Assembly: GCA_024403855.1 (NCBI GenBank)
Contig: JAKSRC010000010.1
Location: 1 to 64,000 of the forward strand
Source: Saccharofermentans sp.
Lineage (GTDB): Bacteria > Bacillota > Clostridia > Saccharofermentanales > Saccharofermentanaceae
DNA: 64,000 bases
Direction: 5' to 3'
Below the pieces are notes generated by a model. That model did not search any database. It saw nothing but the letters and a program-made list of their open reading frames with translations, and had not been told where the DNA came from. Numbering within the stretch: position 1 is the stretch's first letter; every line of letters starts with the position of its first letter. Below are positions 1-9,096 of this stretch, piece by piece. Position numbers and translations under genes: made by a program.

Positions 1-48
1 TGCTCCTTTTTCAATTATCTAATTCCCAAGCTTTCCGTGAAGAACCCA

Positions 49-90
49 TTTTCGAGCAAATAATTGCACAACTGGCTGTCAGCGCATAAA
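49..90. repeat. Dispersed repeat, copy 1
   Basis: Begins TTTTCGAGCAAATAATTGCA and continues through ACAACTGGCTG. It matches 13080-13120 at roughly four of five positions over about 42 bp. It lies in noncoding DNA downstream of the first lipoprotein gene and lacks the left arm of the inverted repeat seen in the other copy. Confidence 0.55.
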
Positions 91-116
91 AAGGTTTGCT
101 CCCACTCAACCAAAAA

Positions 117-153
117 AGAGGCTATGAAAAACTTTAAGTCTTTCACAGCCTCT
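117..153 (-). terminator. Rho-independent terminator of the first lipoprotein gene
   Basis: Long hairpin with arms starting AGAGGCT and ending AGCCTCT. It lies directly after the stop of the minus-strand gene that ends at 199. Read on the minus strand it is followed by six T residues (plus-strand A run 112-117). Two A/C mismatches on the plus strand become G-U pairs in the minus-strand RNA. Confidence 0.85.
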
Positions 154-198
154 CTGTTAATCGTTCACCAGAAGTGATTGTTCATCTTTATCTCAGTA

Positions 199-1506
199 TC
201 ATTCTTCCTTTTTACTTGCCTTCTCGCTCTTGGACTTTGAAGATGATTCTGTCTTCTTGGATGAACCGGACTTCTTTGATTTGTCAGAAGATTTTCCGTT
301 CTTGCTGTTCTTAATCATGTAATTGATGACGTAGATTATTACACCAAGAACTACGACACAGCCGAGAGTAATCAATACAACAAGGATTATCTCGCTTGTT
401 CTGTTACTGATCGTTGTCTTTGAATCAGAACGGAAATTATGTGTATTGGTATCGATTTCCTTAAGGATACCATCACTAAGTTCTCTTAATGCGATCTGCT
501 TGAGTACATCTTCACTCTGCTCGGTCAGGCCAAGATAACCTACAACGAAGTAACCATATTCAGGCGCATAGATAATCTCCATCTCGCCTTCTGTACGGCC
601 TTCACCATATGCCCACTCTTCGAACTTAGGAACCATCTGTCCCTTAGGAACATCAATATCGCCCTGGTCTGCAACAATACCGCTCTGCTGGGCAATCGCG
701 GCAAGAGGTGAAATATCATCAATTGTCTTGCAATTGTTAAGCATTGCTGTTGCCGCACTGAGAGCTGAATCCTTCTGAGTCTGAGAATCAGTTTCTCTTG
801 CCATGAAGAGTGCATATCTTATGCGAGGAACGTATTTTTCTGCATCTGTGAACTGATAGTTATTGCAATAAACATTTGAATAAGCATCTGCAAGATAGTA
901 TCTTTCAACGATCGTTCTAAAAGATGCCTCATCCATTCCCGGACCATAGTTCATCTGAAGATACTCATCAACAGTCTTTCCGTATTGAGGCGCAGAATTT
1001 GTTCTGATATCTTCCATCATGTCGTCGATGGACTTCTTCATATCCTCATCAAGTGTTACGCCACTCTGTTCAGCACGTGATACAAGGATGCATGTGCTCT
1101 GGAGAGTCTTCTCGGAATACATAATGAAATACTCGCCATAAGTCTTGTAATCATCACCATTGCATTCAGCAGACAAGTTAATATGACCATCAGCTGTCTT
1201 CGGATAGTAACCCATGGCAGCATAACTGCTGAGATCACGGAAAGAATTGATGAAATAGAAGTTTGCTTCCTGCTTGGAGATTTTCTTGCCGTCGAAATAG
1301 TATTCGCGATCCATATAGGCCTTAAGCTGAGGACCATAGATGTCATCGAAGCTCTGAGGCTTGGCTGCTTCAGTAGTTGCCTCTGTTGTCGCTGCAGTCT
1401 CAGATGATGAAGGTGCAGTGTCAGACGTTGTAAGCTTGTTGCCGCAGCCTGCAATCATGGTAGCCGCAATTGCAATTGAAAGAATTAATGTTCCGATCTT
1501 CTTCAT
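199..1506 (-). CDS. Parvulin-like (PrsA/SurA-type) lipoprotein with C-terminal membrane helix and basic tail
   Basis: Seen: a type II signal peptide with lipobox MIAGC (lipidated Cys about residue 21) and a Ser/Thr/Ala-rich linker. An alpha-helical N-terminal part follows, then a region at about residues 228-335 resembling a degenerate parvulin domain (IRYALF, then GDIDVPKGQMVPKFEEWAYG, then EYGYFVVGY). A hydrophobic helix spans about 374-397 and the last 37 residues are Lys/Ser/Glu rich and net basic. Family knowledge: PrsA-like lipoproteins fold secreted proteins outside the membrane, but usually lack a second anchor. The domain is diverged, so isomerase activity is uncertain. A full-length paralogue lies just upstream (1659-3146). 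A terminator (1601-1634) and a promoter (1570-1597) separate the two, so this gene is probably transcribed on its own. Confidence 0.75.
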   Translation of the reverse strand: MKKIGTLILSIAIAATMIAGCGNKLTTSDTAPSSSETAATTEATTEAAKPQSFDDIYGPQLKAYMDREYYFDGKKISKQEANFYFINSFRDLSSYAAMGYYPKTADGHINLSAECNGDDYKTYGEYFIMYSEKTLQSTCILVSRAEQSGVTLDEDMKKSIDDMMEDIRTNSAPQYGKTVDEYLQMNYGPGMDEASFRTIVERYYLADAYSNVYCNNYQFTDAEKYVPRIRYALFMARETDSQTQKDSALSAATAMLNNCKTIDDISPLAAIAQQSGIVADQGDIDVPKGQMVPKFEEWAYGEGRTEGEMEIIYAPEYGYFVVGYLGLTEQSEDVLKQIALRELSDGILKEIDTNTHNFRSDSKTTISNRTSEIILVVLITLGCVVVLGVIIYVINYMIKNSKNGKSSDKSKKSGSSKKTESSSKSKSEKASKKEE

Positions 1507-1569
1507 TTCGCGTTTTCCTTTTAATAAACGGCGAATATGTCGCCTGTTCTTGATATTTCCTAAGGTGTA

Positions 1570-1597
1570 ATTATAACCTATCTGTCAAATTCGTAAA
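1570..1597 (-). promoter_or_regulatory. Putative sigma-A promoter of the first lipoprotein gene
   Basis: On the minus strand, -35 TTTACG (plus 1592-1597) and a perfect -10 TATAAT (plus 1570-1575) are separated by 16 bp. They lie 64 bp upstream of the ATG at 1506 and just past the terminator of the preceding gene. Confidence 0.5.
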
Positions 1598-1600
1598 ACA

Positions 1601-1634
1601 AAAGGTTGCCTCGCAACTTAGCGGGACAACCTTT
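1601..1634 (-). terminator. Rho-independent terminator of the second lipoprotein gene
   Basis: Fourteen-base arms (AAAGGTTG... / ...CAACCTTT) with one mismatch and a 6-nt loop. On the minus strand it is followed by TGTTTTA. It lies 25 bp past the stop of the gene at 1659-3146. Confidence 0.8.
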
Positions 1635-1658
1635 ATTGTTCTGATTATTCGAAAAAGA

Positions 1659-3146
1659 TTACTTTTCGCTGTCGTCGGATTCTTCATCCTCTTCTGTTTC
1701 TTCCTCATCAGATTCTTCGTCTTCTTCGGAATCCTCATCGTCCTCATCCTCGCCTTCAAGCTTGGAGATCTTGGGCTTATTTGCCTTTACAGGCTCTTCG
1801 GAAGTTTCGGATGCACCGTTCTTTTTCTTTACTACCTGCATTACGAGAATGACGATTACACCAAGGATCGCAACACCGCCCAATGTAAAGAATACGACGA
1901 TCATGACATCCATAGCTGTCATCGGTCCCTGCTGGATCTCAGTAGCACTTGTAGGAACTGTAGCATCGATATTGAATGTATCTTCAGGTGAAGGTGTAGA
2001 TGTCGGAACAGGTGTCGGAGTAGGACCCTCAGGTACTTCCGGGAATTCATCATCTGTGTGGAAATCATGCTTCTTGGCATCGATCTCACCGATAACATCT
2101 GTGCTCAAAGCCTTAAGTGCGATGTTGTTCAGATCATCCTGGCTCTGATCTACCAATCCGAGATAACCTACGACGAAATATCCGTATTCAGGAGCGAAAA
2201 TAACATCAAGCTCGCCAACTTCACGATTCTTGCCGTATGCCCACTCTTCGAACTTGGCAACCATCTGTCCCTTCGGAACAGGAAGATCGCCCTGATCGTA
2301 TACGATTCCGTTCTCATAAGCAGACTGTGCAAGAGGTGTGAGATCATCAATTGTCTTGCACTTATCCTTCATCTCAGTTGCTGCAGCAAGAGCAGCCTTC
2401 TTGGCATCAGCACCAGCTGACTCAGGAGCATAGAAAAGTGCATATCTGACATTCGGAACTTTCTTCTCTGCATCAGTGAACTGATACTTCTCACAGTATG
2501 CCTGTGTATACTCATCGACAAGATAGTATCTTTCAGCAACCTTTCTTAATGTTGCTTCATCCATGCCGGGGCCATACATCATAAGGAGGTAATCCTCATA
2601 TGAAAGACCAAAAGTAACAGCTTCGCTCTTGTGAGCATCGAGCATTGCATCGATCTGCTTGTAGCCCTCTTCACTGAGCTTGATGCCTTCCTTCTCAGCA
2701 CGTGCAACCATAATGCATGTCATTTCGATGCTTGTCTCAACATTCATGCGCAGGAAGTCGCCGTATGTCTTGTATTCATCGCCTTCGAATTCAGCAGCAA
2801 GGTCAATGCTTCCAAGTGCGGTTGCCGGATAATAACCCATGTTTGCATATCCGCTCAAATAACGGAATGTGTCGATGAAGTAGAAGTTTGCTTCCTGCTT
2901 CATAACAGGCTCACCCTCATAGTAGTACTGGATGTCCATGAAGGCAGCGAGCTGCTTTCCGTAGTATTCCTCAAATGTCTGAGGAATATCTTCATCGATT
3001 ACTGTTGTTTCCTCTGAAGTCTCAACAGCTGTTGTAGATTCTGTAATAGAGACAGAAGGTTCAGAGTTGGTAATCTGGTTGCTGCATCCTGCGATAAAAG
3101 CTGCAGCCAAAGCTGCTGAGAGAATTATCGTTCCGAGTTTTTTCAT
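1659..3146 (-). CDS. Parvulin-like lipoprotein with C-terminal membrane helix and strongly acidic tail
   Basis: Paralogue of the downstream gene at 199-1506, with shared blocks throughout (QEANFYFI, YGPGMDEA, QFTDAEK, GQMVxKFEEWAYG, EYGYFVVGYLGL). I start it at the ATG at 3146 rather than further upstream because this places the signal peptide and lipobox FIAGC at the N-terminus (Cys about 21). That ATG also overlaps the stop of glf as ATGA. A diverged parvulin region is followed by a Pro/Thr linker (PTPTPVPTSTPSP), a hydrophobic helix at about 414-438, and a tail whose last 30 residues are almost all Asp/Glu/Ser. The expected topology is a folding domain outside the cell and the acidic tail in the cytoplasm (inference). 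Confidence 0.75.
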   Translation of the reverse strand: MKKLGTIILSAALAAAFIAGCSNQITNSEPSVSITESTTAVETSEETTVIDEDIPQTFEEYYGKQLAAFMDIQYYYEGEPVMKQEANFYFIDTFRYLSGYANMGYYPATALGSIDLAAEFEGDEYKTYGDFLRMNVETSIEMTCIMVARAEKEGIKLSEEGYKQIDAMLDAHKSEAVTFGLSYEDYLLMMYGPGMDEATLRKVAERYYLVDEYTQAYCEKYQFTDAEKKVPNVRYALFYAPESAGADAKKAALAAATEMKDKCKTIDDLTPLAQSAYENGIVYDQGDLPVPKGQMVAKFEEWAYGKNREVGELDVIFAPEYGYFVVGYLGLVDQSQDDLNNIALKALSTDVIGEIDAKKHDFHTDDEFPEVPEGPTPTPVPTSTPSPEDTFNIDATVPTSATEIQQGPMTAMDVMIVVFFTLGGVAILGVIVILVMQVVKKKNGASETSEEPVKANKPKISKLEGEDEDDEDSEEDEESDEEETEEDEESDDSEK

Positions 3147-4252
3147 TTTTCCATTATCCTTTTGTAGTCTTGCATGCATGCGGCGATAGTATCGTCCATG
3201 TCATAGTATTTGTATTTTCCGAGTCTACCTCCGAAAATAACATTTCCGTCAGATTCGGCAAGCTCCTCATACTTCTTGTAAAGCTCGTTATTCCTGTCAT
3301 TATTGAGCGGATAGTAAGGCTCATCGCCAGGTTTCCACTCAGCAGGATATTCGTGAGTAACAACTGTGCCTTTGCCCTTGCCGAACTCGAAATGCTTGTG
3401 CTCAAGAATTCTAGTAAACGGCGTCTCTGCATCGGTATAGTTAACTACCGCATTGCCCTGGAAGTCATCAGTATCCGGCAGATACTCTGTCTCAAATCTG
3501 AGACTTCTGTACTCGAGCTTGCCCAGGGAGTAATTATAATACTCATCAATCATGCCCGTATATATTGTTTTTGAGGCAATATTTGCCAGAGATTCTCTTT
3601 CGGCGAGGAAATCGACACCAAGTCTTACTTCGATTCCTTCGAGCATATTTTCGATCCACTTGGTATAGCCGCCTACAGGAATGCCCTGGTAGTTATCGTT
3701 GAAATAGTTGTTGTCGTAAGTAAGTCTTACGGGAAGTCTCTTGATAATGAACGCAGGAAGTTCAGTTGCCTTTCTGCCCCACTGCTTTTCGGTATAGCCC
3801 TTAACGAGCTTGTTATAGATATCAGGTCCGATAAGGGAGATAGCCTGCTCTTCGAGGTTCTTAGGCTCATCTACCTTGCCTGCTTCAATCTGCTCATCAA
3901 GCTTTGCTCTTGCCTCAGCAGGAGTTACAACACCCCACATCTTATTGAAGGTATACATATTAAAAGGCATTGAATAGAGCTCGCCCTTGTAGTTTGCGAC
4001 AACGCAGTTCGTATAGCGGTTGAACTCAGCGAACTTATTTGCAAAATCCCATACTTCCTTGTCACTTGTGTGGAAAATATGCGCACCATACTTATGCACA
4101 TTAATTCCGTGAACATCTTCTGTATAGACATTTCCTGCAACATTCGGTCTCCTGTCAATTACAAGACACTTGTATCCGTCGTCTGTTGCAAGGCGCGCGA
4201 AAGTTGCACCATAAAGACCGGCACCGACAATCAGAAAATCATATTCAGCCAT
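3143..4252 (-). CDS. glf: UDP-galactopyranose mutase
   Basis: Flavoenzyme that interconverts UDP-galactopyranose and UDP-galactofuranose, the donor for galactofuranose in surface glycans. Seen: an N-terminal FAD-binding motif GAGLYGATFARLA, the segment KYGAHIFHTS, YTEKQWGRKATELPAFIIKR and VGGYTKWIENML, all typical of Glf. The length of 369 aa matches the family. A GGAGG ribosome site precedes the ATG. The stop codon overlaps the start of the next lipoprotein gene by 4 bp (ATGA, 3143-3146), so the two are probably translationally coupled. No other galactan synthesis gene is adjacent. Confidence 0.95.
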   Translation of the reverse strand: MAEYDFLIVGAGLYGATFARLATDDGYKCLVIDRRPNVAGNVYTEDVHGINVHKYGAHIFHTSDKEVWDFANKFAEFNRYTNCVVANYKGELYSMPFNMYTFNKMWGVVTPAEARAKLDEQIEAGKVDEPKNLEEQAISLIGPDIYNKLVKGYTEKQWGRKATELPAFIIKRLPVRLTYDNNYFNDNYQGIPVGGYTKWIENMLEGIEVRLGVDFLAERESLANIASKTIYTGMIDEYYNYSLGKLEYRSLRFETEYLPDTDDFQGNAVVNYTDAETPFTRILEHKHFEFGKGKGTVVTHEYPAEWKPGDEPYYPLNNDRNNELYKKYEELAESDGNVIFGGRLGKYKYYDMDDTIAACMQDYKRIMEK

Positions 4253-4336
4253 AAAAATGCCTCCGAATATCGAAAAAATCGAGTTAATAATACACTATTT
4301 AGGTCCATTCACCTAATTACAGAGCTTTCTGAACCT

Positions 4337-6634
4337 TTACTCCGGTCTGTATTCACCGGCCGCCTTGTTGAAATTTTCGAGCTTGTCCGTCTCCTTAAAA
4401 AGTTCACTCAGCTTCATTGAAGGAACATATTCAAGATTTACCATAAACATCACGAAAGGAAGTCCCAAAGCTTCACAGTCTTTGCTAAGTGCATCAGTAA
4501 GAGCCTTCACCTCTGATATCTTCTTCAGCGACCAGCCTGCTCCACACTTTATCTCATCAGAGCTTTCAATATAAATGTTTCCTGCCGGAATCAGCTCGTT
4601 CACGCCGTTAAGGCTGACAAAAAGATCGTAATTTCCACCGTCGAAAAGGAACTTGTCGTACATCTCATCGAAATACTTTAGTTCGCTCTTATCGATTGAG
4701 ATCGCAACTTCCTTCTCGCATCCTGCCTTAATCATAGGTTTTGCAAAACCGACAAGGCGGCAAATCTCTCTTCCTTCAGGATTGTTGCGCTTGGAGGCAT
4801 ATACCTGTACGACTTTCTTACCGTCCATCTTACTCTGGTTGGTAATTCCGAGCGTCACATTTATCTTATTGCCCTTATCGCTTGATACGATGTAGCTGAC
4901 CTTGAATTTGGAATAGGACAGTCCCTCGCCAAATGCGAAAAGCGGCTTTATTCCACGTTTCTGATATCCCTTGTATCCTACAAATATTCCCTCACCGTAG
5001 TTGCATGTGAGGCTGTCCGGATAGCAAAGATATGCCGGCGTATCCTTATAGTCAACAGGGAATGTGCAAGGAAGTGCGCCGGACGGATTGACCTTTCCTG
5101 TCAGGATATCTGCCATCGCCTTAGCGCCCATCATGCCTGGATAGAACACGGCGAAAATCGAATCCGCCAACTCCTCAATACCCTCAAGTTCAACAGGCCC
5201 CGGCACATTCAGAATCAGGCAGATCTTTCCTTTTCCACGGTTCGCAGCAAGTTTCTTAATTACCGATACCGTCTTCTTGTTGAGCTTCAGATCAGGCCTG
5301 TCAGCGCCCTCTCCGGAGATGATCTTCTCAATGACGATCGCAGTTGCTCCTTTTCGGAATGCCTCCAGATCATCCTTCAAAACATTGCCGGCACCGAGTG
5401 TTTTCGCGAGTTCATCTGAAAGAATTGTTGTTCTGTCAGTCGTAACCTTTGCGCTTCCTTCACCATAGTCCGCAAACGCTTCAGGGCCGAAAAACACAAC
5501 CTTCGCGTTTTTCTTAAGCGGAAGATGCTTCTTGTTCTTAAGCATGACGATACCTTCAGCAGCAGCTTCATAAGCAGCCTTGTCACCAAACTTCTTGTAC
5601 TTGGCAGAAGTCATTCCTTCAGGCTTTCTGACAGCAGCGAATTTATCGATAAGCTCAAGCATTCTTAATGCTGCAGCATCCAGATTTTTTTCTTTCAAAG
5701 TGCCGTCCTTGACCGCATCGATTATTTCTTTCGGATCACGCGGACCGGGCATGAAAAGATCCTGACCTGCCTCGACCGCCTTGCCCATGTTGTGAACCTT
5801 GGCATCCCAGTCAGTTACGGTAATTCCCTTAAAGCCCCATTCTTTTCTCAAGACATCATTCAGGAGCCACGGGTTCTCAGTGCAGAATCTGCCATTTACT
5901 GACGGATATGAAGTCATTAATGTTGACGCGACCTTGCTGCATGCCTCGAAAGCAGGAAAATAGACCTCTCTCAAAGCGCGAATGCTCACAAGTTCGTTTA
6001 TCGTCTGGCGGTTGATCTCCTGATTATTGCATACGAAATGCTTTACGTTAGATGACACGCCCATGCTCTCAACACCTTTGCACATCTCAGGTGCCAATGA
6101 CTTTGCAAGAAACGGATCTTCCGAATATCCTTCGAAAAATCTTCCGTTGCGCGGCTCTCTCAGAATATTGCAATTTGGCGTTCCCAAAAGCACGCCAACA
6201 CGGTATATTGCCGCTTCCAGACCAAGCGCTTTACCTATATTAAAAACCGCCTTTGGATTCCAGGTAGAAGCAAGAAGGATTCCCGGAGGATAGCAGCCGG
6301 CGCCGGCATCGATGCCATCTCTGTGCGCGATAAGACGCTCATTCAGTTCCAATCTCACAGCCTTTTCTTCTTCCGTGAAAATATCCGTGTTATAGAAGTT
6401 AAACATAACCTTATAGCCAGCTTCCGGACCGACTCTTCTCATGAATTCTTCGTCGATGATCGAGTGGCTGAAAAGGTGATTGAAATTCATGCCCGTACCA
6501 CCGTCCTGCATATTGATCTTCGGCACGAATCCGGCAGCAGATTCAAATCCGCCCAGCGAGTTCGGCGTAGTTCCGCAAAGAAGTTTCGCCTTGTCTTCAA
6601 TGGTCATTTTCTTCAGGAATTTCTTGGTGTTCAT
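4337..6634 (-). CDS. Glycoside hydrolase family 3 (beta-glucosidase-like)
   Basis: Seen: GH3 barrel motifs including PRNGRFFEGYSEDPFLA (about 161-177), the KHF triplet (about 198-200) and the nucleophile in TVTDWDA (Asp about 275). An alpha/beta sandwich domain (GEGADR...) and a C-terminal fibronectin III-like domain follow. There is no signal peptide, so the enzyme is probably cytoplasmic and acts on imported oligosaccharides or glycosides. At 765 aa it has the usual length of three-domain GH3 enzymes. Substrate cannot be read from the sequence. It lies 84 bp upstream of glf in the same orientation with no terminator visible between them, so the two may be co-transcribed. Confidence 0.9.
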   Translation of the reverse strand: MNTKKFLKKMTIEDKAKLLCGTTPNSLGGFESAAGFVPKINMQDGGTGMNFNHLFSHSIIDEEFMRRVGPEAGYKVMFNFYNTDIFTEEEKAVRLELNERLIAHRDGIDAGAGCYPPGILLASTWNPKAVFNIGKALGLEAAIYRVGVLLGTPNCNILREPRNGRFFEGYSEDPFLAKSLAPEMCKGVESMGVSSNVKHFVCNNQEINRQTINELVSIRALREVYFPAFEACSKVASTLMTSYPSVNGRFCTENPWLLNDVLRKEWGFKGITVTDWDAKVHNMGKAVEAGQDLFMPGPRDPKEIIDAVKDGTLKEKNLDAAALRMLELIDKFAAVRKPEGMTSAKYKKFGDKAAYEAAAEGIVMLKNKKHLPLKKNAKVVFFGPEAFADYGEGSAKVTTDRTTILSDELAKTLGAGNVLKDDLEAFRKGATAIVIEKIISGEGADRPDLKLNKKTVSVIKKLAANRGKGKICLILNVPGPVELEGIEELADSIFAVFYPGMMGAKAMADILTGKVNPSGALPCTFPVDYKDTPAYLCYPDSLTCNYGEGIFVGYKGYQKRGIKPLFAFGEGLSYSKFKVSYIVSSDKGNKINVTLGITNQSKMDGKKVVQVYASKRNNPEGREICRLVGFAKPMIKAGCEKEVAISIDKSELKYFDEMYDKFLFDGGNYDLFVSLNGVNELIPAGNIYIESSDEIKCGAGWSLKKISEVKALTDALSKDCEALGLPFVMFMVNLEYVPSMKLSELFKETDKLENFNKAAGEYRPE

Positions 6635-6783
6635 GGCACGGCTCCTTTATTGATATGGATTAACTATACCATTTTTGAATTGTCCTAAGATATTATGGAA
6701 CGGATTGTTCACATCAGAACTGCAACATAATCGTCTTCTAACCTGTATATAATTCAGAGAACAATTTTGAAGGAGTTATTAAA

Positions 6784-7260
6784 ATGAAAAATATAACGAA
6801 GCTTTTAACTGTCTTAATAATCGCCGCACTTACATTTTCGATCGCAGGATGCGGAAACATCGGCAAGATCGACATCGAAGAACTTCAGAAGAACACCGGA
6901 GTAATGCTTGTAATCTCACGTCATCCCCAAATGGCAATGACACAGGAAGAATATGAGCGTTCAAGATACGACATCACCGTTTTCTATGACGGCACAATCA
7001 CCCTTCCCGGCAATCCGATTGATCATGAAAGTCCTAAGCTTACGGATAAGGATTACGTCGAACTCTATAAGTTCTGCACCAAAAATGCTGAAAAGAGCAA
7101 GTATGCAAACTATAAGGAAGATGTCTGCGACGGAGAGACATACACATTCGCATATTACGACCTGGACGGCAAGGCGCATATCATCTACTCCGGTTACTGC
7201 TACGCGAATAAGGATCTCCAGAGAATCCGTGAAATCACCGCGAATTATTATTGCGACTGA
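6784..7260 (+). CDS. Small putative lipoprotein of unknown function
   Basis: 158 aa, with signal peptide and lipobox SIAGC (Cys about 23). The mature part contains alternating strands (YDITVFYDGTITLPG, YTFAYYDLDGKAHIIYSGY) but no family I recognise. An AAGGAG ribosome site precedes the start, and a TATAAT hexamer at 6748-6753 could be its -10 element. It stands alone, divergent from the GH3 gene and convergent with fabZ, with a shared terminator downstream. Confidence 0.7.
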   Translation: MKNITKLLTVLIIAALTFSIAGCGNIGKIDIEELQKNTGVMLVISRHPQMAMTQEEYERSRYDITVFYDGTITLPGNPIDHESPKLTDKDYVELYKFCTKNAEKSKYANYKEDVCDGETYTFAYYDLDGKAHIIYSGYCYANKDLQRIREITANYYCD

Positions 7261-7295
7261 TATAACATCTGCTAATTGATGCCATAAAACAAAAA

Positions 7296-7323
7296 CGGGG
7301 CCTCTCTTTTTGAGAAAGCCCCG
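7296..7323. terminator. Bidirectional terminator between small lipoprotein gene and fabZ
   Basis: Hairpin with CGGGGC / GCCCCG arms and inner TCTC/GAGA pairing. It is flanked by an A run on the left and a T run on the right, so it can end both the plus-strand lipoprotein transcript and the minus-strand fab operon. Confidence 0.85.
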
Positions 7324-7350
7324 ATTTTATTGACTGATAAATAAAGTCTA

Positions 7351-7791
7351 TTATGAGTTCATGAGAATTCCGAACTTCAATGTAGCCTGAACAGCAACCT
7401 TGCCGTTTACTGTAGCAACTGCTTCACCAAGACCAACAGGTCCCTTAACAGCAACGATCTTTGTCTCAAGTCTTACTGTGTCACCGGGAACGATTGCCTG
7501 CTTGAACTTGCACTTGTCGATACCAGCGAAAACAGCAATCTTGCCCTTGAACTCGTCCTTTGAAAGGATTGCGACAGCTCCTGCCTGAGCAAGCGCTTCA
7601 ACTGTGAGAACGCCGGGAACGATAGGCATTTCCGGGAAGTGTCCTCTGAAGAAGTACTCATCGTATGTGAAATTCTTGTATGCGATGCAGTATTCGCCCG
7701 GTTCATAATCCTCAACCCTGTCAATAAGAAGGAAAGGGTGTCTGTGAGGGATGATCTTCATGATCTCTGTAGTAGTGAGCGCATTAGCCAT
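7351..7791 (-). CDS. fabZ: (3R)-hydroxyacyl-ACP dehydratase
   Basis: Dehydrates 3-hydroxyacyl-ACP to trans-2-enoyl-ACP in fatty-acid elongation. Hot-dog fold motifs are clear: HRHPFLLIDRV, then GHFPEMPIVPGVLTVEALAQ with catalytic His about 51 and Glu about 65. At 146 aa it is the usual length. It is the last gene of the fab operon, 18 bp after fabF, and is followed by a bidirectional terminator. Confidence 0.96.
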   Translation of the reverse strand: MANALTTTEIMKIIPHRHPFLLIDRVEDYEPGEYCIAYKNFTYDEYFFRGHFPEMPIVPGVLTVEALAQAGAVAILSKDEFKGKIAVFAGIDKCKFKQAIVPGDTVRLETKIVAVKGPVGLGEAVATVNGKVAVQATLKFGILMNS

Positions 7792-7809
7792 AATGTGGAG
7801 CCTCCGTAA

Positions 7810-9042
7810 TTATTCAGCAAACTTCTTGAGGATAAGCGAAGCGTTGTGTCCGCCGAAACCAAGGTTGTTTGTCATTGCATAAGTGATATCGCGATTCTTA
7901 GGTTCGAAGAATGTGTAATCGAGGTCGATCTCACCTTCTGTCTCCTTAGAACCAGCTGTTACGTGAACATAGCTGTCAAGGATTGACTTAACGCAAACGA
8001 TTGCCTCGACACCGCCGGCACCACCTAAGAGGTGACCGATCATGGACTTTGAAGAGTTGATGGAAATGTTCTTTGCATCTTCACCGAACGCATACTTCAT
8101 AGCACGTGTCTCGAAAAGGTCGTTGTGGTGAGTAGATGTACCATGAGCGTTAACGTAGTCGAGCTCAGAAGGCATAATTCCTGCTTCCTTCATGGCAACG
8201 ATCATTGCTGTACCAGCGCCGCTTCCGTCTTCTGCAGGTGATGTGATGTGGTATGCGTCGCATGTTGCACCATAACCGACAACCTCAGCGAGGATGTTTG
8301 CGCCTCTTGCCTTTGCGTGCTCGTAAGACTCGAGAATGAGAACGCCGGCACCTTCACCGATTACGAAGCCGTCTCTGTCCTTATCGAACGGTCTGGAAGC
8401 TGTCTCAGGATCTTCGTTTGTTGACAAAGCTGTGAGAGCAGCGAAACCAAGAATTCCTGTCTTGCAGATAGCTGCTTCGCATCCGCCTGCAACCATAACG
8501 TCTGCATCCCCGTGCTTGATTGCCTTGAAAGCATCACCGATGGAGTGAGCACCTGTAGAGCATGCAGTAACAACGCATGTGTTGATACCCTTCATGCCAT
8601 ACTGGATAGCGATATTTGCAGAAGCCATGTTAGCGATCATGAGAGGAATGTACATAGGAGCAATCTTATTAGACTTCTCACATCTTACAACTTCTCTTTC
8701 GTGAGCCTGCATGGAGCCGATACCGGAGCTGACGATAACGCCTACTCTGTAAGGATCTTCCTTCTCCATATCAAGACCGGACTGCTCAATAGCTTCCTTA
8801 GCTGCTGCCAAAGCATAGTGAGCGAAGGGTTCCATACGCTTCATTGTCTTGAAGTCCATATAGTCTGTTGCTTTGAAGTCTTTAACTTCGCAAGCAAGCT
8901 TTACCTTGCAATCGCTTGCATCAAACTTTGTGATCTCAGCTGTTGCTGCCTTACCTTTCTTGAGACCTTCCCAGAAAGCCTCAACACTGTTTCCGAGAGG
9001 TGTGATTGCACCCATACCGGTTACTACAACTCTGTTTGCCAT
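7810..9042 (-). CDS. fabF: 3-oxoacyl-ACP synthase II
   Basis: Condensing enzyme that elongates acyl-ACP with malonyl-ACP. The catalytic triad is intact: Cys about 161 in VVTACSTGA, His in NAHGTSTHHND, and Lys/His in SSKSMIGHLLGGAGG. At 410 aa it matches FabF. It sits between fabG and fabZ in the operon. It is clearly a separate protein from the ketosynthase fusion at 14725-16989. Confidence 0.96.
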   Translation of the reverse strand: MANRVVVTGMGAITPLGNSVEAFWEGLKKGKAATAEITKFDASDCKVKLACEVKDFKATDYMDFKTMKRMEPFAHYALAAAKEAIEQSGLDMEKEDPYRVGVIVSSGIGSMQAHEREVVRCEKSNKIAPMYIPLMIANMASANIAIQYGMKGINTCVVTACSTGAHSIGDAFKAIKHGDADVMVAGGCEAAICKTGILGFAALTALSTNEDPETASRPFDKDRDGFVIGEGAGVLILESYEHAKARGANILAEVVGYGATCDAYHITSPAEDGSGAGTAMIVAMKEAGIMPSELDYVNAHGTSTHHNDLFETRAMKYAFGEDAKNISINSSKSMIGHLLGGAGGVEAIVCVKSILDSYVHVTAGSKETEGEIDLDYTFFEPKNRDITYAMTNNLGFGGHNASLILKKFAE

Positions 9043-9096
9043 TTTTATTAATCTCCGTTGTCTATTAATTTAAGGTACTCCCCAAAGCACCTTTGA

